Source of the DNA: Pseudomonadota bacterium
GTDB lineage: Bacteria > Chloroflexota > UBA6077 > JAJPGT01
Length of the DNA stretch: 64,000 nucleotides
Assembly (NCBI GenBank): GCA_021325655.1
Contig: JAJPGT010000020.1
Location: forward strand, 1-64,000
Direction: 5' to 3'
Shown here: one piece after another, positions 8,165-17,500 of the stretch
Numbering within the stretch: position 1 is the first letter of the stretch
Layout of the letters: every line of letters starts with the position of its first letter
The notes under the pieces: generated by a model
Seen by the model: the letters and a program-made list of their open reading frames with translations, nothing else
What the model was told of the DNA's origin: nothing
The model's database searches: none
Position numbers and translations under genes: made by a program

Positions 8165-9069
8165 ACCGCCGCGCGCTCGGCCAGCGCCGCCGCGAGCGTC
8201 TCCCGCAACGAGTCGACCAGGGCGCGGCTGGCCCGCCAGCCCATCTCCCGCTCGATCCGCCGCGGGTCGCCCCGCACCACTGCCACCTCCGGCCGCTCCG
8301 CCGTCTGGCCTTGCGCCTCGATCTCGACCGGACCGCCGTACAGCCGGCAGAGCATGTCGAGCACGGCGCGCATCGAGATGCTCTGGCCGGAGCAGACGTT
8401 GTACGCCCGGCCGGGCCGACCGCGCTCGGCCAGGGCGAGCAGCGCCGCGGCGGCGTCCCGCGCGTCCACGAAGTCCCGTTCGGCCTCCAGCCGGCCGACG
8501 CGCACCCGCCCCGCCGCGGCGAGCTGCGCCACGACCGCGCCGACGAACGTCGTCTCCGGCTCGCCAGGCCCGGTCACGTTGAACACGCGCGCCGCGACAA
8601 CGGGCAGGCCGTGCAGGCGCTGCACCTGGAAGCCGAGCATCTCCGCCCAGCTCTTGGTCAGGCCATAGGGGCCGAGCGGGCGGAACGGCTGCTCCTCACG
8701 CACCGGCAGCTCCCCGGGCTCCAGCGCCCCGTATTGCGCCGCCGAGCCGACCAGCAGCACCCGCGGCGGCCGCTGCCAGCGCCGGCAGGCCTCCAGCAGC
8801 GCTTCGGTCGCCGCGACGTTGGCCTGGTAGAGCGCGGCCAGATCGCCGGTGCGCGCCGCGGCCAGGTGGATCACCAGGTCCGCCTCGTGCCCGGCGAGCG
8901 CCTCACGGGTGGCAGCCGCGTCGCGCAGGTCGACCACCAGGCTCGCCACCCCGGGCACGTGGCCTGGCCGGCGGCCCAGGCCGATGACCTCGTCGCCGCG
9001 CCTCAGCAGCAGCGCGGTGAGGTGGCGGCCGAGGAAGCCCTGATAGCCCGTTACCAGGACGCGCGCCAC
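8161..9069 (-). CDS. NAD(P)-dependent nucleotide-sugar reductase/epimerase (extended SDR, RmlD/RMD-like)
   Basis: 302 aa with a GTG start at 9069 and a good AGGAGG site eight bases upstream. The Rossmann motif is GYQGFLG near the N-terminus, and the catalytic YxxxK appears as YGLTK. The shorter length and sequences such as VFNVTGPGEPETTFV and YNVCSGQSISMRAVL resemble GDP-4-keto-6-deoxymannose reductases, which make deoxyhexoses such as rhamnose or talose. Placed with a nucleotidyltransferase and two more SDR enzymes, it is inferred to help build a deoxy sugar precursor. The specific product is a guess. Confidence 0.85.
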   Translation of the reverse strand: MARVLVTGYQGFLGRHLTALLLRRGDEVIGLGRRPGHVPGVASLVVDLRDAAATREALAGHEADLVIHLAAARTGDLAALYQANVAATEALLEACRRWQRPPRVLLVGSAAQYGALEPGELPVREEQPFRPLGPYGLTKSWAEMLGFQVQRLHGLPVVAARVFNVTGPGEPETTFVGAVVAQLAAAGRVRVGRLEAERDFVDARDAAAALLALAERGRPGRAYNVCSGQSISMRAVLDMLCRLYGGPVEIEAQGQTAERPEVAVVRGDPRRIEREMGWRASRALVDSLRETLAAALAERAAV

Positions 9070-9092
9070 GCCGGGGCCTCCTGGCGCCGCAT

Positions 9093-9800
9093 CTATTCCG
9101 GCAGGAAGAGGTGGCGGTCACGCTCGAAGACGTCGACCGCCTGGCTGTAGTCGTCGTGCCGGCCGATATCCAGCCAGTGGCCGTCGAACAGGTACGCCGC
9201 CACGCGCCGCTTCCGCCCCATCAGCCCGCGCATCAGGTCCGGCAGGTCCATGTGCTCGCCCGGCACCATTCCGGCGATCGCCTCAGGCTCCAGCACGTAG
9301 ATGCCCGTGCTCACCGCCAGCTCCAGCGTCGGCTTCTCGTCATAGGCCGTCAGCGTCTGGCGCTCGTCGAGCGTCAGCACCCCGAAGTCAATGGTGTACC
9401 GCTTGCGGTAGACCCCGATCGTCGCGGCGGCGCCCTGGGCATGGTGGAAGCGCACCATGTCGCCGAAGTTCAGCGTCGTCAGGACGTCGCCATTCATCAC
9501 CAGGAACGTCTCGTTCAGATCCGGGATCAGCGCCAGGGGGCCGGCGGTGCCGAGCGGCGTCTCTTCCAGCGAGTAGCTCACCCGGGCGCCGAGCCGCCGG
9601 CCGTCACCGATCACCGCCTGGATCAGGCTGGAGAGATAGCCGACCGCCAGGACGATGTCGTCGATCCCGTGGCCAACGAGCTGGCGGATAACGACCTCCA
9701 GAATCGGCAGGTCCCCGATCGGCATCAAGGGCTTCGGCAGAATCGTCGTGTACGGCTGCAGCCGCGTCCCGCGGCCGCCAGCCAGGATCACCGCGCGCAC
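9093..9800 (-). CDS. Sugar-1-phosphate nucleotidyltransferase
   Basis: 235 aa, GTG start at 9800. The N-terminal signature LAGGRGTRLQPYT followed by PKPLMPIGDLPILE is diagnostic of nucleotidyltransferases that make NDP-sugars (RmlA, GalU and mannose-1-phosphate guanylyltransferase branches). VMNGDVLT supplies the metal-binding aspartate, and the WLDIGRHDDY ending is typical of the short GT-A-fold enzymes without a left-handed beta-helix. It should activate the sugar that the three flanking SDR enzymes then modify. The nucleotide is not determinable by eye; GDP-mannose-type and dTDP-glucose-type enzymes both fit. Confidence 0.9.
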   Translation of the reverse strand: MRAVILAGGRGTRLQPYTTILPKPLMPIGDLPILEVVIRQLVGHGIDDIVLAVGYLSSLIQAVIGDGRRLGARVSYSLEETPLGTAGPLALIPDLNETFLVMNGDVLTTLNFGDMVRFHHAQGAAATIGVYRKRYTIDFGVLTLDERQTLTAYDEKPTLELAVSTGIYVLEPEAIAGMVPGEHMDLPDLMRGLMGRKRRVAAYLFDGHWLDIGRHDDYSQAVDVFERDRHLFLPE

Positions 9801-9815
9801 CCCACCTCTGCCTTC

Positions 9816-10805
9816 CTAGACCGCGTACTGCTCCGGGCGGTAGCGGTGCGCCTCGGCCCGCACCCACTCGATCACGCGCTCCAGCCCCTGCTCGAACGGC
9901 ACGGTCGGCCGCCAGCCCAGCACGCGCTCGGCGAGCGAGGCGTCTGCCACCAGCCGCTCCACCTCGCTGGTCGGGGGCCGCTGCCGCTCGGCCTGCACCT
10001 CGACCTGGAGCCGCTTCCCGAGCAGCCGCCCGACCAGCTCCACGACCTCGCCGACCGCGAGGTCGCGCCCGGTCCCCAGGTTCACCGTCAGTCCCACCGC
10101 GCCGGGCGCCTCCGCCGCGGCCAGCATCCCGGCCACGGTGTCCGTGACGTAGGTCCAGTCCCGCCGCGCCTCCAGGTTGCCCAGGCGGACACGATCGCCG
10201 GCCAGCGCCTGGCTGACAATCGTCGGAATCACCGCCCGGGCGGACTGCCGCGGCCCGAAGGCGTTGAACGGCCGCACCAGCGCCACCGGCAGCCCGTAGG
10301 TCAGGTGAAACGCCTCGGCCAGCTTGTCCGCGCCGAGCTTGCTCGCAGCATAGGGCGACTGCACGTGTAGCGGGTGCGTCTCGTCCATCGGGACGCGGGT
10401 GGCGGTGCCATAGACCTCGCTGGAGGAGACGTGCACCAGCCGGGCGACGTCCTGATCGCGAGCGGCGAGCAGCACGTTCAGCGTCCCCAGGACGTTCGTC
10501 TCCACCACCTCGCGTGGGTGGCGGTAGGAGTAGGGGATGGCGATCAGCGCGCCGAGGTGGAACACCAGCTCCGCCCCGGCCATCGCCTGCCGCACCGCCT
10601 CGGCGTCGCGCAGGTCGCCCGCGACAATCTGGATCTCCCGCTGCAGCGCCGGCTCCAGCGCCGCCAGGAGCCCCACGTCGCCACGGGAGTTGTAGCGGAC
10701 GAACGCGGTGACCGTCGCCCCATCATGAACCAGGCGCTCCACCAGGTGGCTACCAATGAACCCGCCGGCGCCAGTGACCAGCGCCCGGCGGCCCTGAACC
10801 GTCAT
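9816..10805 (-). CDS. NAD-dependent nucleotide-sugar 4,6-dehydratase/epimerase (LegB-like extended SDR)
   Basis: 329 aa. The Rossmann loop GAGGFIGSHLVERL, SSSEVYGTA, the catalytic YAASK and RPFNAFGPRQS are clear extended-SDR hallmarks. The segment AFVRYNSRGDVGLL is like NAD-dependent 4,6-dehydratases of the LegB/UDP-HexNAc type rather than GalE. I chose the ATG at 10805 because GGGGAAGC lies just before it; an in-frame upstream start at 10835 would add ten residues. It is the first gene of the four-gene sugar-nucleotide group. It could open a pathway to a 6-deoxy-4-keto sugar that the downstream SDR enzymes then reduce. Confidence 0.85.
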   Translation of the reverse strand: MTVQGRRALVTGAGGFIGSHLVERLVHDGATVTAFVRYNSRGDVGLLAALEPALQREIQIVAGDLRDAEAVRQAMAGAELVFHLGALIAIPYSYRHPREVVETNVLGTLNVLLAARDQDVARLVHVSSSEVYGTATRVPMDETHPLHVQSPYAASKLGADKLAEAFHLTYGLPVALVRPFNAFGPRQSARAVIPTIVSQALAGDRVRLGNLEARRDWTYVTDTVAGMLAAAEAPGAVGLTVNLGTGRDLAVGEVVELVGRLLGKRLQVEVQAERQRPPTSEVERLVADASLAERVLGWRPTVPFEQGLERVIEWVRAEAHRYRPEQYAV

Positions 10806-10918
10806 GCTTCCCCGCACAGCGAACCCGCACCCCATTGGAGCGCGGCGGACAGCAGTATAGGTCTGGGCCCAGGCGCCCGGCTACACACGCGACAGGGAGG
10901 AAGGGCGCGCTGACCGGG

Positions 10919-11230
10919 CTACGACTCGTCGGGGGGCAGCGGGGCGGGGGCGCGGAAGTCGTCGCTCAAGCGGGAGACCATCTCCATGGTGCGCCAGGCC
11001 CCGTTGATCAGGCTCTCCGCCTCGGCCACGGCCAGCTCCCAGCGGCCGTCGCCGTCGCGGGCTAGCTCCCAGCAGCGGCTCTGGACATGCTGCCCGAGCT
11101 CGGCCGCCAGGCAGGCGAGCAGGAAGGTACCACCTCGGAAGTCCACCGTTTCGGACGAGGCGACGAGCTGATCGACCAGCCGCGCTGCCAGCGCGCGCGC
11201 CTGCGCTTCCAGAGCTTCCCGCCGTCCCAT
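10919..11230 (-). CDS. Small hypothetical protein, 103 aa, at the 3' end of the CIS/glycosyltransferase run
   Basis: Not recognised. It is acidic, mostly helical and soluble, with an alanine/leucine-rich N-terminal helix (ALEAQARALAARLVDQLV), a middle block WELARDGDGRWELAVAEAES and a short proline-rich tail. The ATG at 11230 is preferred; the frame is open to 11257. It follows the tri-domain glycosyltransferase by 52 bases on the same strand and is the last gene before the sugar-nucleotide group. Its place near the end of a run that includes a nuclease-like CIS cargo makes an immunity or accessory role conceivable, but nothing in the sequence shows it. Confidence 0.55.
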   Translation of the reverse strand: MGRREALEAQARALAARLVDQLVASSETVDFRGGTFLLACLAAELGQHVQSRCWELARDGDGRWELAVAEAESLINGAWRTMEMVSRLSDDFRAPAPLPPDES

Positions 11231-11282
11231 GCGCGCCTCCGTGGGGCATTGTGCCACAGTGGGCGGGCGTCGAGGGCCACGG

Positions 11283-13439
11283 CTACTCGGTCCAGGCGAC
11301 GAGCTGGGGCGGCCCGGGCGCCCAGCGCGCCCCAGGAATCTCCGCCAGGTGCCGGTAGTGGTCCTCCACCTCGTTGTTGGGGTCGACCCGGGTGTACCAG
11401 GCGTACTTGGCGAGCCGCTGCTCGCGGGTCATGTAGCCGTAGTGCTTGAGCCGCACCGGCAGGTCGCGCGTGGCGCCGACCAGGCCCTGGGGGACGTTGC
11501 CGCAGTGGAAGTTGCCGCCGTACCCAGTCGGGACGAAGCGCAGCCGGCGCAGCGGCTGCCCGCGCAGGCGAAAGAAGGAGGGCCGGGCGAACTGGCCGTA
11601 GATGCCGTCCACCCGGATCTGCTCCGGCGTGTCCCAGACGTAGGCGACGCGCAGCCGGTACGCGGCCACGTCCTGGCCCTGCTCCGCCGCCTGGCGGAGT
11701 AGCTCGGGGCCGCTGCGCTCCAGCACCTCGTCGCCGTCGATCCAGAGCACCCACTCTGGGCTCAGCGCGATGATGCGTTGCAGCAGGAAGTTCTTGTCGC
11801 GCGCCTCGTCCAGCCCCTGGAACGGGGAGGGGATGACGGTCACCTGCTCGCCGAAGGCGGCGCAGATCGCCGCGGTGTCGTCGGTGGAGTGGTCGTCGAG
11901 CACCAGCACCCGGCCGCACAGCGGGAGGACGCGGGCGATCACCTCGTGGATGTGGGCCGCCTCGTTCTTCACCCGTAGCGCGGCGAGGAAGCGCGGGTCG
12001 CTGAGCGAGGCGCGGGCGGCCGGGGGGCTGCCCTCCGGCCAGCGCCAGCGCCAGAGCGTGCAGGAGGGGTCGTACTTCGGCCAGGGGCGCTGCCAGCCGC
12101 GCCGGATGTACTCCTCCGAGTACGAGCGCCAGGGCTCGCACGGGATGCGGTCTAGCAGGAACACCGGGAGGGCCGGGATGATCCAGCCGCGCACCAGCCG
12201 CTCGCCCTGGGCCATCTGCCACTCCTCCAGCCCGAACCACCTGTTGTAGGGTGTCGGACGGCTGCGGGCGAAGGCGCTGCGGCGGTATAGCCCCAGGCCG
12301 GAGATGAACGGGGCCGGGCTGTAGCTGCGGGGCAGGCTCGGGTCGTCGGCGTGGGGGTTCATCGCCTCGATCCCCAGCAGCGCCAGCTCCGGGTGGCGGT
12401 CCAGCACGTCCAGGCTCTGGCGAAGCCAGCCGGGCGGGAGCATCGCGTCGTTGTCGGTCTTGACCAGGATCGGGGCGCTGGCGGATTCGATCCAGTGGCG
12501 CATCGCAGCGACGGGCGAGCCGAAGCGGGTGCGGACGAAGCGCGCCGGGGCCGGGACGCGAGCGACGGCCGCCTCCAGCCAGGCGTCGGTACCGTCCTCC
12601 GAGCCGTCGTCGTAGATAGACAGCCGCTGCACGGACTGCCAGTCGGTCGTCTCTAGCAGTGTGGTGAACGTCTCGCGGGTGAACTCCAGCCGGTTGCGCG
12701 CCAGGTAGAGCAGGTCCACGCGCCGCTCCCCGTCCATGGGCGTTCTCTCCTCCTGCTTCGCGGCCCACGCCTGGCGGCCGTCCCACTTGGCCCGGTACAG
12801 CCGGCGGTTCTGCTCGAACAGCGCCAGCAGGTCCGGCCGGGTGCGGAAGGTAGATGGCAGCGCCCCGTCGTGATCCACGACGCAGCCATCCCACACCCCT
12901 AGCCGCAGCCCGGCGGCGAGCACGCGGGCGCAATAGTCGTTGTCCTCCCAGCCATAGCCGGTAAACCGCTCGTCCAGCGGCCCGACCTGCTGGTAGACTT
13001 CCCAGGGCAGGTAGACACAGACGAAGGCGAGCAGCCGTGGCTCCGGGCGGAAACGCGGCACCCGCGAGGCGAGCTGTCGCGGGTTGCCCACCACCCCGCG
13101 CACGCCGGCCGAGAGGATACCGAGCCCCGGCTGGCGCCCCGCCTGCTCCGCCAGCAGCGACAGCCCGCGCGATGTCAGCAGCCGGGCGTCATCGTTGAGC
13201 AGGACGACGTCGGTACCCGCGGCGCCAATGCCCAGGTTGGCATTGCGGGCATAGACGAACGGCTTCGCCCCGTGCACCCAGCGCACACCCGGGAGCTGCG
13301 GCTCCGCCTCCGCCCGGGCGCCGTCGTCCACTACCAGGATCCGCTCCGGCGGCAGCTCCGGCTCGTGGGCCAGTACCGACCGGACGCAGGGGACCAGGTT
13401 GGCGGCCCGAGCAGAGAGGATGACGACCGAGAACGTCAC
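11283..13439 (-). CDS. Three-domain family 2 glycosyltransferase (GT2-GT2-GT2)
   Basis: 718 aa containing three GT-A domains in a row. Domain 1 (about 1-230) starts TFSVVILSA and has LLNDDARL (Asp83-Asp84). Domain 2 (about 238-470) starts RRVDLLYLARNR and has VKTDNDAML (Asp329, Asp331). Domain 3 (about 480-718) starts RFLAALRVKNE and has WIDGDEVL (Asp568, Asp570), like WaaE/KdtX-type GT2 enzymes. The GTG start at 13439 overlaps the previous stop (GTGA). The Met at residue 235 is preceded by a strong ribosome binding site, marking an old gene boundary. It could add two or three successive sugars to one acceptor. Because it is coupled to a gene coupled to the CIS cargo, CIS glycosylation is a possible role. 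Confidence 0.85.
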   Translation of the reverse strand: MTFSVVILSARAANLVPCVRSVLAHEPELPPERILVVDDGARAEAEPQLPGVRWVHGAKPFVYARNANLGIGAAGTDVVLLNDDARLLTSRGLSLLAEQAGRQPGLGILSAGVRGVVGNPRQLASRVPRFRPEPRLLAFVCVYLPWEVYQQVGPLDERFTGYGWEDNDYCARVLAAGLRLGVWDGCVVDHDGALPSTFRTRPDLLALFEQNRRLYRAKWDGRQAWAAKQEERTPMDGERRVDLLYLARNRLEFTRETFTTLLETTDWQSVQRLSIYDDGSEDGTDAWLEAAVARVPAPARFVRTRFGSPVAAMRHWIESASAPILVKTDNDAMLPPGWLRQSLDVLDRHPELALLGIEAMNPHADDPSLPRSYSPAPFISGLGLYRRSAFARSRPTPYNRWFGLEEWQMAQGERLVRGWIIPALPVFLLDRIPCEPWRSYSEEYIRRGWQRPWPKYDPSCTLWRWRWPEGSPPAARASLSDPRFLAALRVKNEAAHIHEVIARVLPLCGRVLVLDDHSTDDTAAICAAFGEQVTVIPSPFQGLDEARDKNFLLQRIIALSPEWVLWIDGDEVLERSGPELLRQAAEQGQDVAAYRLRVAYVWDTPEQIRVDGIYGQFARPSFFRLRGQPLRRLRFVPTGYGGNFHCGNVPQGLVGATRDLPVRLKHYGYMTREQRLAKYAWYTRVDPNNEVEDHYRHLAEIPGARWAPGPPQLVAWTE
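12735..12754 (-). promoter_or_regulatory. Internal ribosome binding site and ATG at the GT domain 1/2 junction
   Basis: AGGAGGAGAG at 12745-12754 lies seven bases upstream of an in-frame ATG (12737), which is codon 235 of the three-domain glycosyltransferase and falls exactly where domain 2 begins. It matches the strong sites used by true starts in this operon, so a shorter product (domains 2 and 3) may be made as well as the fusion. Confidence 0.45.
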
Positions 13440-14596
13440 GGCTTGACCGCCTGGAGCAGGATCGTCAGCCGCGGCCCATCTACGGTGCGGTCGATCCGCT
13501 CGCGCAGGGTACGGAACTTGGCCCGGATGCCGTAGTAGCTGGCGAACCGCTCGCGGTAGGGGTTGCCGGCTTCGTAGTACAGGAAGCTGCGGCGGTTCCA
13601 GAACGAGACGTGCGTCGGGTCTTGCCAGGCGCCAGGCCCATCGGTAGTTGGGACGGCGATCTCGACGGTGCCGCCCGGCGCCAGCACCCGCCAGAGCTCG
13701 TTCATGGTGTGGATCTTGTCCGGCAGATGCTCGACGATGTCCCAGGCACGGACGTGCTCCACCGAGTCGTCCAGCCAGGGCCAGGGCTCGCGCAGGTCCA
13801 CCACCTCGGTGCTCGGCCCGGGGACGATGTCCACGTTCAGGTAGCCATCCAGTGGCGCATCGCAGCTCCCGAGATTCAGTTTCATCGGCCCTCCTCGTAG
13901 CGCCGGTTGCGCTGGCGCCAGCTCGTCCCAAGCATCCTCGCCCACGATCGCCCGCAGGTCGCCCGGCCAGCGCGACCAGTACGGGCCGCGCAGCCGCTTC
14001 GGGTAGGTGTTGCCGGGGTGGATCAGCGCGACGTAGAGCGTCAGGTCCTCCAGCGTCGCCACCCGCGCCCGCGGCCGGGCCCAGACGAAGCGGCTGTCCT
14101 CGCCCACCTGCACAGAAGGAAACGGCGATCGGCACCATGATTCGCGCCGGTACAGCAGCGAGCCGCCGATCAGCACCGGGCGCGGCCCGGCCGGGTACGC
14201 GTACAGCCAGGTCTCGCCTGTGCCCAGGTGGTGGAACAGCATCCTCCGCTGCCCGCACAGCTCGGCATCGGCCCGCAGCAGCGCCTGCACCTGGGTGCTG
14301 ATTCGGCGCGAGGCCATCCAGTCGTCGTCGTCCCAGTGCAGGATCAGCTCGCCGCGACTGTGCTCCACGCACCGGTTGCGCTTCGCCCCCACGGTCTGGC
14401 GTCCCTCCAACCGGACGTAGCGCAGTCGCGGGTCCTCGGGCACGAGATCGGCGATCGGGTCCGCGCCGTCGTCCACGATCACCAGCTCGCGCGGCTCGTA
14501 GTCCTGGGCCAGAAAGCGGCGGATCGCCTGTGGGACGAACGGGCGCCGGTCGGCGGTCGGCATGATGCAGGAGACGAGCGGGCGGGTGGCGGACAT
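13436..14596 (-). CDS. Family 2 glycosyltransferase fused to a SAM-dependent methyltransferase
   Basis: 386 aa. Residues 1-230 form a GT2 domain (PLVSCIMPTADRR, VIVDDGADP, and the DxD region LHWDDDDWM at Asp89-Asp92). Residues 238-386 form a short class I methyltransferase of the kind found in glycan clusters (MKLNLGSCDAPLDGYLNVD, then AWDIVEHLPDKIHTMNELWRV). The ATG at 14596 shares its A with the TGA of the CIS cargo gene (TGATG), and its own stop overlaps the next glycosyltransferase (GTGA), so three proteins are translationally chained. Codon 238 is an ATG with a strong ribosome site. The product probably transfers a sugar and methylates it or its acceptor; targets are unknown. Confidence 0.85.
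   Translation of the reverse strand: MSATRPLVSCIMPTADRRPFVPQAIRRFLAQDYEPRELVIVDDGADPIADLVPEDPRLRYVRLEGRQTVGAKRNRCVEHSRGELILHWDDDDWMASRRISTQVQALLRADAELCGQRRMLFHHLGTGETWLYAYPAGPRPVLIGGSLLYRRESWCRSPFPSVQVGEDSRFVWARPRARVATLEDLTLYVALIHPGNTYPKRLRGPYWSRWPGDLRAIVGEDAWDELAPAQPALRGGPMKLNLGSCDAPLDGYLNVDIVPGPSTEVVDLREPWPWLDDSVEHVRAWDIVEHLPDKIHTMNELWRVLAPGGTVEIAVPTTDGPGAWQDPTHVSFWNRRSFLYYEAGNPYRERFASYYGIRAKFRTLRERIDRTVDGPRLTILLQAVKP
13883..13896 (-). promoter_or_regulatory. Internal ribosome binding site and ATG at the GT/methyltransferase junction
   Basis: GAGGAGGG at 13889-13896 is followed three bases later by an in-frame ATG (13885), which is codon 238 and the natural first residue of the methyltransferase domain. 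It suggests a recent in-frame gene fusion, a separately translated methyltransferase, or both. Confidence 0.45.
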
Positions 14597-17500
14597 CAGA
14601 AGAACTCCAGCAGGTGGCCCTCACGGAGCGCACGCTCCAGCCGCGCCAGTGCCTCCTCCGCGGTGATCCCCTTGCTCTGCAGGGCGGTGCGCACCCAGGG
14701 CCGAGAGAGCACACCCCGCATCATGCTTTCGATCGCCGGCTGGCTGGAGAGCGCGTCGCGGCTAATGACCCAGCGCAATTGGCTGAAGCTCGTCTCGGCG
14801 TGGAGCACGACGTCGCGGGCGAACTCGTCCGCAGCGGCCTCCGCCGGGGCGCCGCCAAACCCCAGCCAGTACTTGAACTCGTAGGAGATCCCGCCAGCGT
14901 ACAGGTCGTAAACGCGGCTGCGCCCGGCGACGGAGACGGGGTGCTCGAACGCGGTGATCGCTCCGACGTTCCGCACCGTGACGTAGTTGAGCGTGAGGCT
15001 GGCGCCCATGGTCGTGCTCTCGCCGGCCGCCAGCCCGCTGATCAGCCGCTCCAGGTGGATGTTCGCGCCGTAGACCCGCTCGGCCTGGCCGAGCGCCTTG
15101 AACACATTGAGCGCCGCCTCATGGCTGCTGGAGAAAGCGCGATAGATGCCGCTGATCTTGGCCGCAGCATCCGGGCCGTGGAGCCGGGAGATGGCCGCGA
15201 TCCCATCGGCCAGGTCCGGCGAAACCGCGCGTAGCGCCGCCGGGTTGGCCAGCGCCCAGCGGGCGAACAGGTTACCGCGCAGCCCCACGGTGCCGGTCGC
15301 TTGCAGCACCCGCTCAGCGGCGGGCAGCGTAGTGATCCGGGCGGCGACCTCGTCCAGCAGCCCAGGAATATGCTGCCCGCCGCGTTCGAACCCCTCCAGC
15401 AGCACGTTCGCCGCCCGGGAGGCGGTGGACTGGCGCGCGACGCGGGCGAGCAGCTCCTCGCTGAGGGTGATGTTCTCGCGCGCGACCGTCTCGTACAGGC
15501 CGCGGCTGACGCGGTTGAGCACGGCCGGCAGGTCGCTGACCCGCGCCAGGCTGGGGCCGAGCTGCGCGGCCAACTGGTTGATCCCCTGCGCCGCCTCGGC
15601 CGACTCGCTCGCGGTGGTGGCGATGAAGCGCAGCTCGCCATCGGTCGCCCCGCGCAGCGCCGCGCGCAGCTCGGCCGAGAGCTGCACCAGCCCGCCAAGT
15701 TGCGCAACAGTCAGGAAGGTGTGGCTGAACTCGCGCTGCACTCCCTGCAGCGTTTCGCTCAACTGCCTGGCGTAGGTGCGGCCCAGCAGCTCGGCCAGCC
15801 CGGCGATGGAGCGGCCGCCCTGCGTGGTGCCCTGCATCAGCCGGCGGTAGGCCTCGCTGGCGCTGCGGGCGCGTTGGACGAAGGCGGCTAGCTCCTCGCT
15901 GACCTCGACGCCCTCGCGGCCGAGCTGGGCGAGCACCCCCTCCTCCGCCTGGTTCAGCACGTACAGCAGATGGCCGGGACGCAGCTTGCCCTGGAGCTTG
16001 TTGATCCCGGCCGCCACCTCCTCCGAGCGCGCCGCCCAGAGCGCCACGCGCTCGACCAGGATCGGCTGATCGGCGCCGGTTTGCTTCAGCACCGCCAGCA
16101 CCTCGGGGGTCAGGCGCCGCAGCCCAATCAGGTGCTGCTCAGTCAGCTCCACCCCGGCGAAGAACTCCTGTGCCGCTCGCAGGTCCGTCGTCGCGAAGCT
16201 CGCGGCGATCGCGGTGCGCTCCGCCACCGGGAGGCGCTGGAGCATCAGCTCGAAGACGTGGCGCGCCTGCTGGATCTGCGCCGCGGTCAGCCGACCCTCG
16301 CGGAGCGCGTCGCCGAGCGTGTCGACGACCCGCAGCGTCGCCCGCTCGCTCTGGAAGACGCCCGCAGCGAGCATCAAGCGCTGCGCCTCGGCCCGGGCCA
16401 GGCCGGCGCTGGTCAGGCTGGCGACGCCCTCGGAGAAGGCGGCGGTTCCACGGACGACGCGAGCGCCAGTGCGCAGGACCGGCACGACGCTGAGCAGCAC
16501 GGTGAGGCCGACCAGGCCCTTCTCCCAGCCGCTCATCTCGTCCCAGTGCTCGTAGGCGTGCTTCACCGCCAGGCCCGCCTGGGCCAGGGCATAGAGCGGG
16601 CCGATGATCGGGATGAAGCTGATCCCGACGTCCAGCACGATCTGCGCGATCGGCACCCAGGGAGCGGCCGAGACGCCCGCGTAGGCGAAGGGGTAGACGC
16701 GCAGGTAGTTCTGGATGTCGGAGATCGGGACCATGTAGTAGAAGTCCCGACCGACCCGCTTCCGGCTGACGTAGGCGAAGACGCCGTCCTGGGTGTAGTA
16801 GGTGAAGTTCAGCGGCCGGCCATACTCCTTGTTCGGCTCGAAGATGCCTCCGGTGAGGCCGAGGATCGTCAGCGGCCGCAGGTTGCCCCCCTGGAGCAGG
16901 GTGCGGAAGGCCTCTTCCCCGATCTCGTACGAGGGCGGCAGCGGCAGCTCCAGCTCATCGGGGCTGGGCGCGCGGGGCTGCGGCGGCGCGGTGACCGTCT
17001 GGGTGATCCAGACCAGCCCGCGTCGATTGGCGCGCAGCGCCCGCAGCTCGTCGATCCCCGCGCCTTGCGCGATCAGGGGGATGACCGTAGGTGTCGTCCC
17101 GGTTCCTAGGTCGATGACGTCCTCGGGTCGGTAGTTGCCGTCCGGTCCCCAGCGGTAGAGGTAGAACCCGGCGTCGGCCGTGTTGATCGTGGAGGGGTAG
17201 ACGAACGTGCCCCGCCCCAGCACTTCGACCTCCGTCCGGTCCTCCTTGACAGTGGCCCACAGGGTCACCTGGTCGAGATCCGGCGCGAGCTGGGGGAAGA
17301 GGAGCCGGGCGTTCGCGGCCGCCTGCTGTAGCGGGCTGGGGGCGGTCGTCGTTGGCGCCTGCCGCTGGATCACGGCGCGAGCAGGTGCGCCGCGGCGGGC
17401 AAACTGCTGGACCACGTGGGTCAGCTCGTGGGCCAGTAGCCGCCGGCCGGCGCTGGTCTCGGGGGCAAGCTGGCCGGCGCCGAAGACCAGGTGCGGGCCA

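Noticed and set aside
11062..12933. Long Arg/Pro/Gly-rich open frames overlapping the glycosyltransferases and other genes, on both strands
   Set aside because: High GC removes stop codons from other frames. These frames lack good ribosome sites and have shadow-type composition, with no domain content.
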